DNA of 64,000 nucleotides from the NCBI GenBank assembly GCA_004556705.1, contig SFGA01000025.1:1-64000 (forward strand), in the 5' to 3' direction. The notes beneath the pieces are model-generated. The model saw only the letters and a list, made by a program, of their open reading frames with translations, was not told the DNA's origin and made no database searches. Below are positions 44,271-54,015 of the stretch, piece by piece (positions within the stretch are counted from its first letter, which is position 1; each line of letters starts with the position of its first letter). Origin of the DNA: Ruminococcus sp. (GTDB lineage Bacteria; Bacillota; Clostridia; Oscillospirales; Acutalibacteraceae). Position numbers and translations under genes: made by a program.

Positions 44271-44480
44271 ATGCGTGAAAACAAATCAAATCAGATGCTT
44301 ATACGACTATCGCCTTACGAATCAGGGCTATTGACTTATGTCGCAGAGCAAGCAGGCTTATCACGTGCTGAAATTCTTCGTGTAGGGTTGAGGATTATAG
44401 CGAGGGCATCAGACCCAAAAGAAGTTCGTGAACTTCAGAGATTTTATTCCAAACAGAATGGCGGTGCAAAAAATGAATGA
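44271..44480 (+). CDS. Small ribbon-helix-helix-like protein, relaxosome accessory
   Basis: 69 residues from the ATG at 44271, preceded by AGGAGGTG. The pattern QMLIRLSPYESGLLTYVAEQAGLSRAEILRVGLRIIAR fits a ribbon-helix-helix DNA-binding protein. It lies directly after the candidate oriT and overlaps mobC by 8 nt (ATGAATGA), so it may bind oriT or regulate the mobilisation operon. Confidence 0.65.
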   Translation: MRENKSNQMLIRLSPYESGLLTYVAEQAGLSRAEILRVGLRIIARASDPKEVRELQRFYSKQNGGAKNE

Positions 44481-44793
44481 GCATAGGAAACGAACAAACC
44501 GAATACAGGTCAGACTTAATGATGATGAGTATGATTATTTCCTATACAACTTGGAAAGGTCCGGTCTTACCAAAGAAGCATACCTGCGGAAATTGATTTC
44601 AGATAAAATTCCGAAAACCAAGGAAGTCGGTCAATATGAAAAAGATATACTTGCACAGCTTTATGCTATCGGTAACAATCTCAATCAGATTTCACGCCGA
44701 GCTCATTCAATGAATGTAATCAATGTGGAAAAGTTTTTTGATGCGGTTAATAAATTTGATGTCACAATGCAAGAGTTTTTGGAACGGATGTGA
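44473..44793 (+). CDS. mobC: MobC-family mobilisation protein
   Basis: 106 residues from the ATG at 44473 (MNEHRKRTNRIQVRLN). An N-terminal ribbon-helix-helix (RIQVRLNDDEYDYFLYNLERSGLTKEAYLRKLI) is followed by the MobC signature AQLYAIGNNLNQISRRAHSMN. MobC proteins bind oriT beside the nick site and help the relaxase open the DNA. It lies 6 nt before the relaxase start. Confidence 0.88.
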   Translation: MNEHRKRTNRIQVRLNDDEYDYFLYNLERSGLTKEAYLRKLISDKIPKTKEVGQYEKDILAQLYAIGNNLNQISRRAHSMNVINVEKFFDAVNKFDVTMQEFLERM

Positions 44794-44799
44794 TTTTGT

Positions 44800-46155
44800 T
44801 TGGCAACGACTAAAAGATTACCCAAACCGCCAAAAACACACGCAGCTGTAACCAAGTTAATACGTTACGTGCTTAACCCATCTAAAACAACGGATGAAGA
44901 AAGCCTCTATGCAGACTCCTGCAACTGCTCACTTGTTGGCGCAGCAAATCAATTCAGAGCAGTCCGAGACCGCTGGGACAAAAACGCCGGGAATTATGCG
45001 TATCATTTCATTCAAAGTTTTAAGCCGGGAGAAACCACTCCCGAAGAAGTAGCGTTATGCGGTAAAGAACTCGCCGAAGCGTTGTTTGGAAATGATGGAT
45101 ATCAGGTCGTTTTTGGAACACATTTAGATAAGTCACATCTGCATAATCATTTTGTTGTTAATGCAGTAAACTTGTTAGATGGCAAAAAGCTTCAAACAGA
45201 CCACGATTTCATTAGGCGAATGAGAGAAGAAAATGACCGTATTTGCAAAGTTCATAATCTATCTGTTATCGAAGCGCCGACCGACAACGGAAAGTCTTAC
45301 GCTGAGTGGGTTATCGCTCACAATGGTGGATTTACGTGGCGTGGAATGATTCGTCTCGATATAGATGAACTGATACCACGGGTTACCACATTCAAGGAAT
45401 TGCTCAACGAATTAGAAAGCAATGGTTATACCGTGAACCGCCGTGGCAAATATTTAAGTTTGTCTCCACCGGGTGCAAAAGTGAATTTCCGATTATACAA
45501 ACTCGGCAATGGCTATACAGAAGAAGATATTGCAGAGCGAATTATGTATTCGGACAGACGACTTGCTAAAGAGTCCAAGTCTAAACCATTCCGTGTTAGA
45601 GTGAAGGCTTATCACTTAAAATCAACATTTCCCATTAGGTCGCAAGGCAAACTGCGTGGACTTTATTATGTATACCTGTATCGCTTACGAAAGCTACTAA
45701 ATTCTTCTACTTATAGCAATGTGCCGATACAAGCTCGCCACGATACCAAACTGTTTAAGGAATTTACCGAAGACGCTACTTTGTTGTTCGACTCAAAAAT
45801 TGATACGGTTGAACAGTTGCTCAATTTGTATTATCAGCTCGACGAAAAACGACACAAGTTATGCGTGAAGCGTTTGATCCTCCGTAAAGAACTAACTTAC
45901 TGTGACTCCATAGATGTAGCAAAATCCATTCAATCACAAATCACAGAACTCAACCCTTTGATAGAGCGGTTAGGCAATCAAATGCGTTCTTGTGAACGGA
46001 TATATGAGCGTTCAGCTCGTGTCAGCGAAACAAACAGAGAGATAAGCGTAGAACAAAGCGAGGTGATTAAAAGTGAAAATGTAAAACCGCAAAATAACAA
46101 CACCGAAAAAACAAAAAAAAATGAAAGGAATGATGATAATGTCAGCAGAAGCTGA
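44800..46155 (+). CDS. Relaxase, MobA/VirD2 family (MOBP type)
   Basis: A 451-residue enzyme that nicks oriT, stays on the 5' end and guides the strand into the recipient. It starts at TTG (44800). The histidine motif is HLDKSHLHNH (108-117) with FVVNAVN after it; the N-terminal part (PKTHAAVTKLIRYVLNPSKT, YAYHFIQSFKPGETTPEEV) is typical of clostridial element relaxases. The catalytic tyrosine is probably in the first 40 residues (near 23 or 37). The C-terminus is a basic helical region. It overlaps the PcfB gene by about 17 nt. Confidence 0.92.
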   Translation: MATTKRLPKPPKTHAAVTKLIRYVLNPSKTTDEESLYADSCNCSLVGAANQFRAVRDRWDKNAGNYAYHFIQSFKPGETTPEEVALCGKELAEALFGNDGYQVVFGTHLDKSHLHNHFVVNAVNLLDGKKLQTDHDFIRRMREENDRICKVHNLSVIEAPTDNGKSYAEWVIAHNGGFTWRGMIRLDIDELIPRVTTFKELLNELESNGYTVNRRGKYLSLSPPGAKVNFRLYKLGNGYTEEDIAERIMYSDRRLAKESKSKPFRVRVKAYHLKSTFPIRSQGKLRGLYYVYLYRLRKLLNSSTYSNVPIQARHDTKLFKEFTEDATLLFDSKIDTVEQLLNLYYQLDEKRHKLCVKRLILRKELTYCDSIDVAKSIQSQITELNPLIERLGNQMRSCERIYERSARVSETNREISVEQSEVIKSENVKPQNNNTEKTKKNERNDDNVSRS

Positions 46156-47134
46156 AGCAACCGATATTCTCGTTAGAATGACGATGGAAGGAATTCAATA
46201 TTGTTTTCGATTTACAGGAGAGGCGGCATCTAAAGGAATTGCTCTTTTTTTCGCTGGGGTGCGTACACTCTATGACCGCAAGTCCGGCAAACAGAAGCTC
46301 GGCGGTAAGATTAAGACACGAGCTTTTCTTGACAATTTTGTCAGCAGTTCGGTTTTTCCCTTATCTAAAACCGATTTAGATAGGTTAAAGCCGGAATTAA
46401 AGCGATTGCATATTCCATATATGCAATACAAAACCACCAAAGAGATGAAGAACGAAGGACGTGTTGAAATATCTGTTCGTAAAGATGACGCAGACCGTTT
46501 TGTTCGCTTAGCTGAAAGTCTTGGAATTGCAAGCGTGAAACCTTATGACCTTACAATTAACGAATTGTCCCCTGAAGAATATGAACAGGCAATGACAGAG
46601 GGTAACGCAAAAGGCGTTGAAATCAAAATATCGGAGGACGGTGCAACCGTTAATGAGCAAGAAAACCCCACGCAAGCTCCAATCGACCGTTCTCTTCGAT
46701 TGGAGCCGAACTCAACCGAATCAAGTCCTTTCGATATGACTTTTGATGACAAAGCAGGAATTACTCCAAACTTGGAGGAAGCATATCTGGTTAACGCTCG
46801 CAGAGACGGTCGCTTAATTCCTATATCAGCTAACAAATCAACCTTACTTGTATCAGAAGCACCGGACAAAGTAGTCTTAACTATCCCCGGTACTATGAAG
46901 CAGGAACGGTTAATTGTTCCTAAAAAAGATGTTGTGTCAATGGACGCCGACGGTGGTAAATCTGTCAGAGTAGATTTGCGTGATACACATCTTTATGAGG
47001 TTGTAGACCAAAGAAATCAACCACTTCGTAAAGTCACGGGTGCAGAAATTAAAGAAGCCGGAAAGTGGGCAATACAGCTCAAATCTCACAAAAGACCTGA
47101 AATCCCGTTATCTAAAAAGGGAGGTGTTCGATAG
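46139..47134 (+). CDS. PcfB-like protein (DUF3801)
   Basis: 331 residues from the ATG at 46139 (MSAEAEATDILVRM), with AAAGGA upstream; an earlier ATG at 46121 is also possible. The N-terminal 150 residues are the DUF3801 domain (MEGIQYCFRFTGEAASKGIALFFAGVRTLY... DLDRLKPELKRLHIPYMQYK). PcfB is an accessory factor of the pCF10 transfer system that links relaxase and coupling protein. The second half is a less conserved region with a possible beta-barrel. The stop codon overlaps the next GTG start. Confidence 0.85.
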   Translation: MSAEAEATDILVRMTMEGIQYCFRFTGEAASKGIALFFAGVRTLYDRKSGKQKLGGKIKTRAFLDNFVSSSVFPLSKTDLDRLKPELKRLHIPYMQYKTTKEMKNEGRVEISVRKDDADRFVRLAESLGIASVKPYDLTINELSPEEYEQAMTEGNAKGVEIKISEDGATVNEQENPTQAPIDRSLRLEPNSTESSPFDMTFDDKAGITPNLEEAYLVNARRDGRLIPISANKSTLLVSEAPDKVVLTIPGTMKQERLIVPKKDVVSMDADGGKSVRVDLRDTHLYEVVDQRNQPLRKVTGAEIKEAGKWAIQLKSHKRPEIPLSKKGGVR

Positions 47135-48087
47135 TGGAACAACAGCACGAACTTACCCCTGAAGAATTCAAAAAAATGATGCAAGCAAAAGAACAAGCAG
47201 CGTTTTCCTTACTAACCGCACAAACAACTCGAATAATAACAAATGAAGATGAATTCCTTGACTTCCTTAATAAGTTAGCAGACCACGTTACCACATCTGT
47301 CGGAAACACAATTTTAGTTCAGGCTCAGTTGCCTAATGCGACAGCAGTCTTGTCAATTAAAGAGTGGGAAAAACGCAATGTATCTGTTATAAAAGACGCA
47401 AACGGTTATTATCCTGAAGGAGTTTATCAATTTGCACCGAACGGACAGAGAGTTGACGAAAACGGCGAGGTACACACAAAATTCAAGTTGTATAAAGGAT
47501 ATGACGCAAGCCAAACAACAAATCCTGAATATGCACGGTCGGTTATGAATAACGCACGCCCTATCTCTGTTTTTATCGGCAGCAACAACCCGGAAAAGAC
47601 ACGAAATATCGCATTGTGTAATTCTTCTCCGATACGCTGCATAGTTTATGACCCGAAGCAGCTTATCCACACCGCAGAAGACATATCCGAAAAAGATGAG
47701 CTCAAGTACATTCCCGAAACAAAGACTGTCATAATCAGGAAAGTAGCTCGGCAAGAATGGTTCCAGCGTGTTGCCTATGAAATCGCATTAGGCATCTTTC
47801 ATAAGCAAGAAGGTTCTATGTTTGACCGTTCGTCACGCTCTTTTGAAGCAGGAATTGTTTCTTATCTGTTGTGTCGCAGCGTTGGTGTTGACACCTCGGC
47901 ATTTAGCTTCGATTTGTCCGGACTTCCGAAAAGATACCCCGAACAGACGAGTTTTCGGTCAATGATGGAGACTTGCCAAGAAATCGCACACGATTTAGCG
48001 TATCGTCTTAATAACAAACTGCGAGAACAAAACACTCGAAATTGTGCCGGAGATAACCGACACTTACACTTTGCTAAGGAGGGATAA
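47134..48087 (+). CDS. ArdC-like N-terminal domain protein
   Basis: A 317-residue protein starting at GTG (47134), with GGGAGGTG upstream. The first half resembles the ArdC/LtrC-like ssDNA-binding domain: LVQAQLPNATAVLSIKEWEKRN. Related wording (IQRPNATAVLEIERW) is present at the start of the giant helicase, so the two share a domain. The second half holds a metallopeptidase-like helix (RVAYEIALGIFH) in which the usual HExxH is degraded. ArdC proteins protect incoming DNA from restriction; here the enzymatic part may be inactive. It lies between PcfB and VirD4. Confidence 0.6.
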   Translation: MEQQHELTPEEFKKMMQAKEQAAFSLLTAQTTRIITNEDEFLDFLNKLADHVTTSVGNTILVQAQLPNATAVLSIKEWEKRNVSVIKDANGYYPEGVYQFAPNGQRVDENGEVHTKFKLYKGYDASQTTNPEYARSVMNNARPISVFIGSNNPEKTRNIALCNSSPIRCIVYDPKQLIHTAEDISEKDELKYIPETKTVIIRKVARQEWFQRVAYEIALGIFHKQEGSMFDRSSRSFEAGIVSYLLCRSVGVDTSAFSFDLSGLPKRYPEQTSFRSMMETCQEIAHDLAYRLNNKLREQNTRNCAGDNRHLHFAKEG

Positions 48088-48092
48088 ACGAA

Positions 48093-50042
48093 GTGTATAA
48101 AAACAAAAGGTCACGAGATAGACCGTTTTATATAGCAGCAGCTATCGGAAGTATAATAGCAATATATATTGCACTTTGTATCGCACCGTATTCCGAAGGT
48201 GGATTACCGTCTGTTTTGCAAAATGCTGAACAGATTAGTTTCAATCCTTTCCTTATTAGTTGGACTCAAGACACCCCAAAAACTATTATGGGGTGCCTTT
48301 TGTTTTATGGGATTGTTGTTACCGTACTTTTCTCATACAAACGCCGACTGCACCGTAGTGGAGTTGAAAACGGAAGTGCGGACTACGCCGACATTAAGAA
48401 ACTTCGCAAGGAATTCCATTCGACGTCCTCTGACCGTATTGTCTATACCGAGAATTTTGCATTAAGCGTTACTAAAGCTGATACATATATTCACAAGCGT
48501 AATTATAATACGGTGCTTATAGGCGGTCCCGGTTCAGGTAAAACAACAGGTTATGTGTATCCGAATTTGTTAGAAGCGAGTGCAAGTTATGTGGTACTTG
48601 ACCCAAAAGGCGAAGTTTGCAGAAATACTGCAGGTTATTTGCAAAGTAAAGGCTATGCAGTTAAAGTTCTCAACCTTGTCAATCCAAGTCGTTCTTGGGG
48701 ATACAATCCATTCGCATATATCCGAAAGGATACCGATACAGACGCATACGCCGAAGACGACATCCAAAAAATCGTAACAGCAATATATAAAGCAACAACG
48801 GCGCCGAATTCCCAAACGATAGACCCTTTTTGGGATGAAGCGGGAAAAATGCTTTTGTCTGCTCTTATGTATCTGCTGTATTACTTCGGAGCCGAGGACG
48901 AAAAAAACTTCCCGTATCTGATGAATTTAATTCGTGCCGGACGCATTGAAAACAGCGAAGATGATGAGCAACGCTCTGCTCTTGATATTCTGTTCCAAAG
49001 TATAGAGCAAAGGTACCCGGACCACATTTGCGTTAGATATTATAAGAACGCAACAAGCGGCGCCGGTAAAACGCAACAGAGCGTACAGATTACTCTTCTT
49101 GCACGGTTGCAAAAATTTGAGATTTCTTCTGTGGCTTCAATGTCAATCCAAGACGAATTGGAATTGTCTATGATTGCCGATAAACCTACGGTTTTATATT
49201 TGGTTATCCCGGACAATGACACGAGTTATAACTTTATTGTTTCGCTCTTGTATATTCAGCTATTCCAAACTTTGTACGATAAAGCTGACCGTGTGTATAA
49301 AGGCAGACTTCCGAGGTTTGTGCATGTTATTATGGAAGAATTCGCCAATGTAAACACTCCCGATGATTTTCTTGGTATCTTGGCGACTTCTCGTTCCCGA
49401 AATATCGGAATTTCAATTATCCTTCAAAATTTATCACAGCTAAAAACTAAGTATAAAGAAGGCTGGGAGAACATAATCGGTCAATGCGATGAGTTTTTAT
49501 ATCTCGGTGGTAACGAAAGTTCTACTCACGAATATATTTCGAAAATGCTCGGAAAAGAAACGATTGATACAACTACTTTCGGACGAAGATATGGTATGCA
49601 CGGCGATGCGTCCTCAAACTTTCAGTTTGCAGGCCGTGAGCTTTTGACCCCTGCCGAAGTCCGGGTTCTTCCATACGAACAAGCGATACTATTCATTAAA
49701 AACGCTCTTCCGTTAATTGACCGAAAAATTGATGTGTTTCATTACAAACCTGCAGAAAACACGGCAATTTGCGGGAATGAAGCTATGACATACTCGATAC
49801 CTTTAAGGTCTGAACGTTTACATTCAGAACAGCTTAACAAACAAAACAACGAACAGTCGGAAGTTCCGCCGAAAGATATTTTTGAGGCGACGGCTGTCGG
49901 AGATAATCAATATGATATGCAGATGGAATTCTTCGTTAATGGCAGGCGTGTCAATATTACAGATTTGGATGTTTCCGAAATGTTGGAAATGTATTCTGTC
50001 GATATAGAAGAATTAGAAGCATATATTCAAAATTTTACATAA
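48093..50042 (+). CDS. VirD4/TraG-type coupling protein
   Basis: A 649-residue ATPase that hands the relaxase-DNA complex to the secretion channel. It starts at a GTG. Two N-terminal transmembrane segments (about 12-30 and 65-85) are followed by Walker A IGGPGSGKTTGYVYPNL (about 143-150), VVLDPKGEVCRNT, and Walker B VIMEEFANVNTPDDF (about 412-426), then LQNLSQLKTKYKEGWENIIGQCDEFLYLGG. This is the FtsK/HerA-like type IV coupling protein. It is essential for conjugation and marks the start of the channel operon. Confidence 0.94.
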   Translation: MYKNKRSRDRPFYIAAAIGSIIAIYIALCIAPYSEGGLPSVLQNAEQISFNPFLISWTQDTPKTIMGCLLFYGIVVTVLFSYKRRLHRSGVENGSADYADIKKLRKEFHSTSSDRIVYTENFALSVTKADTYIHKRNYNTVLIGGPGSGKTTGYVYPNLLEASASYVVLDPKGEVCRNTAGYLQSKGYAVKVLNLVNPSRSWGYNPFAYIRKDTDTDAYAEDDIQKIVTAIYKATTAPNSQTIDPFWDEAGKMLLSALMYLLYYFGAEDEKNFPYLMNLIRAGRIENSEDDEQRSALDILFQSIEQRYPDHICVRYYKNATSGAGKTQQSVQITLLARLQKFEISSVASMSIQDELELSMIADKPTVLYLVIPDNDTSYNFIVSLLYIQLFQTLYDKADRVYKGRLPRFVHVIMEEFANVNTPDDFLGILATSRSRNIGISIILQNLSQLKTKYKEGWENIIGQCDEFLYLGGNESSTHEYISKMLGKETIDTTTFGRRYGMHGDASSNFQFAGRELLTPAEVRVLPYEQAILFIKNALPLIDRKIDVFHYKPAENTAICGNEAMTYSIPLRSERLHSEQLNKQNNEQSEVPPKDIFEATAVGDNQYDMQMEFFVNGRRVNITDLDVSEMLEMYSVDIEELEAYIQNFT

Positions 50043-50060
50043 CTAAAAGGAGTTTTCAAA

Positions 50061-50381
50061 ATGAAAATCAGAAAATCAAACAAAATTCGTAAGGCTTTCA
50101 CTTCAATCGTAGCAGCAGTTTTAATTCTTACTATTGCAATGGTTCCGGCTTTCGCAGCCGGAGACGGTGTTACAGACAGCTTGTCTAAGTTTAACGACTT
50201 AATATTTACTATTGTTCGCTTAATCGGTACAGCAGGTTGTGTTTGGGGACTCGTTGAGTTCGCTACGTCCTTACAGAGCCACGACGGTGCGCAAAAAACA
50301 AGAGGAGCAACTATCTTTGCTGCCAGTCTTATCGTGGTCTTCTCCAAAGAAATTCTTGCATTTCTTGGCGTAAGCTTATAA
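50061..50381 (+). CDS. Maff2/VirB2-like small membrane protein
   Basis: A 106-residue protein with signal-like segment (KAFTSIVAAVLILTIAMVPAFAAGDG, cut near residue 34) and two hydrophobic helices (FTIVRLIGTAGCVWGLVEFAT and GATIFAASLIVVFSKEILAFLGVSL). It matches the Maff2 family, which occupies the pilin/VirB2 position in Firmicutes transfer operons. AAAAGGAG precedes the ATG. Confidence 0.85.
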   Translation: MKIRKSNKIRKAFTSIVAAVLILTIAMVPAFAAGDGVTDSLSKFNDLIFTIVRLIGTAGCVWGLVEFATSLQSHDGAQKTRGATIFAASLIVVFSKEILAFLGVSL

Positions 50382-50413
50382 AAATACGATTGATATAAAG
50401 AAGGTGATCATTT

Positions 50414-51268
50414 TTGTTGATTAAACCTATATTTTTGAATTTTTGGGGCGAACAAGCTATTGCCATACTTGATGATGCACTTGCAATTTGGAAACAAAAA
50501 TACGAGAGCATATTCGGTATTCTTGTGCAAGATCCATCCGAATTTCAGAACGGTGTTATCTGGAATACGGTAACCGGAATTATCCGTGTCATTGAAGCCA
50601 CAGGCGTATCGCTCTTAATAACATTCTTTTTTTACGGAATTATCAAATCAACCATAGATTATAGAGATTTAATACGCAATCCACGTCTTGTACTAATGCA
50701 GTTTGTTCGCTTTTTCTTTGCAAAATTCTTTGTTATGAACGCAACCGATGTAATGCTTAGCATTATATCGGTTGTCCGTCATATACTTGCTCAAATCAAT
50801 CCGGCTACCCCGACAATGGAATATTCAATTCCAAACGATTTGAGAACGGCTCTCGAAACAGCTGATTGGGGCGCCGGAATGGGTGCTTTTGCCGCCTCGC
50901 TTGTCGGGACGGCAATGATATGGTTGTTATCAATAATTCTTGTTGTCGTTGTTTACGGTAGATTTTTCAAAATTTTTCTTCTTTCTGCCATAGCACCTAT
51001 TCCTCTCGCAGGCTTTGCAAGCGAAGCAACATCACTTATAGGGCGAAATTTTTTGAAGTCATATATTGCAGAGTGTCTGCGTGGCGTGTTAATGTTAACC
51101 GCCTGCGTGATATTCTCTGCGTTTACTACGGTAACCCCGGAATGGGCAGCAACCTCTCCCGGAGGAATGACGTGGGATTATGTGGGTAATGTAACATTGC
51201 AAATGCTCTTATTGGTAATAGTTGTAAAAGGGTCAGACAGAATTGTAAAAGAAATTTTTTCACTATAA
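50414..51268 (+). CDS. VirB6/TrbL-like polytopic membrane protein
   Basis: A 284-residue channel protein with five to six transmembrane segments (GVSLLITFFFYGIIKS, LVGTAMIWLLSIILVVVVYGRFFKIFLLSAIAPIPLAGFA, LMLTACVIFSAF, LQMLLLVIVVKGSD). It begins at a TTG (50414 or 50417) after GAAGGTGATC. It stands where the VirB6 inner-membrane channel gene lies in related elements. Confidence 0.88.
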   Translation: MLIKPIFLNFWGEQAIAILDDALAIWKQKYESIFGILVQDPSEFQNGVIWNTVTGIIRVIEATGVSLLITFFFYGIIKSTIDYRDLIRNPRLVLMQFVRFFFAKFFVMNATDVMLSIISVVRHILAQINPATPTMEYSIPNDLRTALETADWGAGMGAFAASLVGTAMIWLLSIILVVVVYGRFFKIFLLSAIAPIPLAGFASEATSLIGRNFLKSYIAECLRGVLMLTACVIFSAFTTVTPEWAATSPGGMTWDYVGNVTLQMLLLVIVVKGSDRIVKEIFSL

Positions 51269-51284
51269 TTATAAGGAGAAAACG

Positions 51285-51653
51285 ATGGAAATTAAACTTA
51301 ACAAAGATATTCAAAAGCTGCAAGACAGCTTTTTTATCGGCTTGAACTTTCGTCAAACTGTTTTTGGCGGACTCGGTCTTGCTTTAGGTGCTTTAATTTA
51401 CCTTGAAACAACAAAGCACGGTATAAATACCGAGCTTGCTTCTTGGATATGTATTGCCGTAGTTGCACCTTTTGCCGCATTAGGTTTCGTTACATATCAC
51501 GGTATGCCATTTGAACAGCTTGTTCGTGTGTGGGTTAAGCATTATATTTTGTGTCCTAAAAGAATTGTCTTTCGATTGGAAAATGACTTCTATAATCGTG
51601 ACAAAATGCGAATAGAAGCGGCAGAAAAAAAGGAGGCGACATCAGATGAGTAA
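51285..51653 (+). CDS. PrgI/VirB3-like membrane protein
   Basis: A 122-residue protein: MEIKLNKDIQKLQDSFFIGLNFRQTVFGGLGLALGALIYL is the PrgI family start, with two membrane helices and a cytoplasmic C-terminus. It corresponds to VirB3, which works with VirB4. It overlaps virB4 by 8 nt. Confidence 0.9.
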   Translation: MEIKLNKDIQKLQDSFFIGLNFRQTVFGGLGLALGALIYLETTKHGINTELASWICIAVVAPFAALGFVTYHGMPFEQLVRVWVKHYILCPKRIVFRLENDFYNRDKMRIEAAEKKEATSDE

Positions 51654-54015
51654 AACTTTGAAAAACACGAAAAGGCAAGACAAAGAACAGCTGAAAGCAA
51701 TACGCTTCACGCAAAACAGTATTCCGTTAGAACAATTCTATGAGGACGGAATATTTCTAATTCAATCAGGAAAAAAATATAATAAATACTCGGCTACTTA
51801 TCAATTACAGGACATTTCTTATCTGACCTTGTCGGACGAAATGCAGAAACAGATTTTCTTTGCGTGGTCTGCCGTACTTAATGCACTTGACCCCGGCACA
51901 ACAAATAAAATTAGTGTTATTAAGCACAAAATCAGTTCCGCAACATTGGAAAGATTTATGATGCACAGTCAAAATCCGCAATACGAAAAATTGCAAACAG
52001 AGTATAATCGCATTTTGAAGCAGCGAGCTCTTCAAGGTAACGGAATGATACAGGAAGTGTATTTGACAATTTCAGTTAATAAAAAAGATATTGACTCTGC
52101 ACGCAGCTTCTTTTTAAGAACAACGTCCACTTTGCAGACTTTGCTTTTGAAGCTTGGCAGTTCCTGCCGACAAATGTCCGGAAAAGAAAGATTAGAACTT
52201 TTGAGAGATATTTATCGAAGCGATATTGAAAACGAGCCAACGTTTGATTTGCAACAAGCCTTAAAAAGCGGCTCATCGGCGAAGAACTACATATCCCCCG
52301 AAAGTATGGAATTTGAGTCGGACTACTTCAAACTTGGGAATGTTTTTGGCCGAGCTCTCGTTTTGCACAGCTATCCCACATTCCTTAAAGACTCTGTTGT
52401 ATCTGATTTGTGTGATATTAACCGCCGATTGATTTGGAGTATGGATATTATTCCTGTTCTGACAGATGAGGCAGTCGAGGAAGCCGAAAAGCGAGCAACT
52501 AATGTAGAGTCCAAAATAACAAAGTGGTATCAGAAGCAATATAATAATAAAAACTATGTTGCCGAGCCAACTTACGACCTAAAACAGCAGCGTGAACAAG
52601 CACAGGAATATCTAACAGATTTAACAGAGCGTGACCAGCATTTGATGTACGCTGTTATAACAATGGTGCATTTTGCCGACTCAAAGCAGCAGCTTGATGA
52701 GGATACTGAAAGCATTTTAGCGACTGCACGCTCAAGCGCACAATGCCGAATGCAGATATTACGCTGGCAACAGTTAGATGGATTAAATACAGCTCTGCCT
52801 CTTGGAGTTCGTCGAATTGAGGATATAATGTCTCTAACAACGGAAGGTGTAGCAGGGTTTATGCCGTTCAAATCGACCGAAATTCAGCAAGAAAACGGCT
52901 TTTGCTTTGGGCAAAATCAAATATCCCGAAATCTTATAATGATAGACCCAAGAAGTCAACAATCAGCTAACAGCGTTATTTGCGGTCGTCCCGGCTCCGG
53001 TAAGTCAATGCTTGAGAAATGGATAGCACTCAACAAAATTCTTGCAACAGCAAACGATAATCATATAATCCTCATCATAGACCCTGAAAGAGAATATGCA
53101 CCTCTTGTTAAAGCTCTCAACGGCGAAGTTGTCTATCTTTCAGCTCAAAGCAAGACCTATGTTAATGCTATGGATATTAGCAGCGGATATGACAAGACCG
53201 AAAATCCGATTATTGATAAAGCTGAATTTATGCTATCTCTGTGCGAGCAGTTGATGTATCCCACCATAGTCGGTCCGAAACAGAAATCGTTGATTGACCG
53301 TTGCACAGAATTTGTTTTGCGAGATTATGTCAGAGGTGGATGCGTTGGTACTGCTCCCACTCTAAAAGATTTTTATGAGTGTATGAGGCAGCAGCCTGAA
53401 GAAGAAGCAAAAGACATTGCACTTTCGTTAGAAATTTATGCCACAGGCTCTCTTTCTGTTTTTGCCAATCAAACCAATGTGAATATGAGCAATAACATTA
53501 TTTGCTTCGATATTCACGATTTAGGCGAGAGCTTGATGGGAATGGCTATGCTTATCTTATTCGACCACATTCAAAACAGAATGATACATAACCGAGCAAA
53601 CGGGATTACAACAAGTATTGTTGCCGACGAGTTTTATATGATGCTCTTGCGGGAATATTCCGCAAACTTCTTTTTCCGTTGCTGGAAACGAGGAAGAAAA
53701 TATGATTGTGATTTTTGCGGAATAACTCAGAATGTTGAGGATTTATTGAGAAGTCCAAACGGACGAGCTATTCTCTCCACCTCGGAATTGATTATAATGC
53801 TGAACCAAGCACCCCTCGATTGCGAACAGCTTTCAGAACTGCTTGACATAAGTGAAAACCAACAAGAATACATCACAAACGCAAAACCCGGTTCCGGACT
53901 CATTAAAATCGGCGGAACACTAATTCCTTTTGAAAACGACATTCCGAAAGATACGGAAATATACAGATTACTTACTACAAAGCCGGGCGAAGCAATATAT
54001 GATAACGGTGTGTGA
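51646..54015 (+). CDS. VirB4-like conjugation ATPase
   Basis: A 789-residue energising ATPase of the type IV secretion channel. It has Walker A VICGRPGSGKSMLEKW (about 445-453), ILIIDPEREYAPL after it, Walker B TSIVADEFYMMLL and the sensor region FCGITQNVEDLLRSPNGRAILSTSELIIMLNQAP. The N-terminal 420 residues are the VirB4/CagE domain. It is translationally coupled to its neighbours on both sides. Confidence 0.95.
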   Translation: MSKTLKNTKRQDKEQLKAIRFTQNSIPLEQFYEDGIFLIQSGKKYNKYSATYQLQDISYLTLSDEMQKQIFFAWSAVLNALDPGTTNKISVIKHKISSATLERFMMHSQNPQYEKLQTEYNRILKQRALQGNGMIQEVYLTISVNKKDIDSARSFFLRTTSTLQTLLLKLGSSCRQMSGKERLELLRDIYRSDIENEPTFDLQQALKSGSSAKNYISPESMEFESDYFKLGNVFGRALVLHSYPTFLKDSVVSDLCDINRRLIWSMDIIPVLTDEAVEEAEKRATNVESKITKWYQKQYNNKNYVAEPTYDLKQQREQAQEYLTDLTERDQHLMYAVITMVHFADSKQQLDEDTESILATARSSAQCRMQILRWQQLDGLNTALPLGVRRIEDIMSLTTEGVAGFMPFKSTEIQQENGFCFGQNQISRNLIMIDPRSQQSANSVICGRPGSGKSMLEKWIALNKILATANDNHIILIIDPEREYAPLVKALNGEVVYLSAQSKTYVNAMDISSGYDKTENPIIDKAEFMLSLCEQLMYPTIVGPKQKSLIDRCTEFVLRDYVRGGCVGTAPTLKDFYECMRQQPEEEAKDIALSLEIYATGSLSVFANQTNVNMSNNIICFDIHDLGESLMGMAMLILFDHIQNRMIHNRANGITTSIVADEFYMMLLREYSANFFFRCWKRGRKYDCDFCGITQNVEDLLRSPNGRAILSTSELIIMLNQAPLDCEQLSELLDISENQQEYITNAKPGSGLIKIGGTLIPFENDIPKDTEIYRLLTTKPGEAIYDNGV

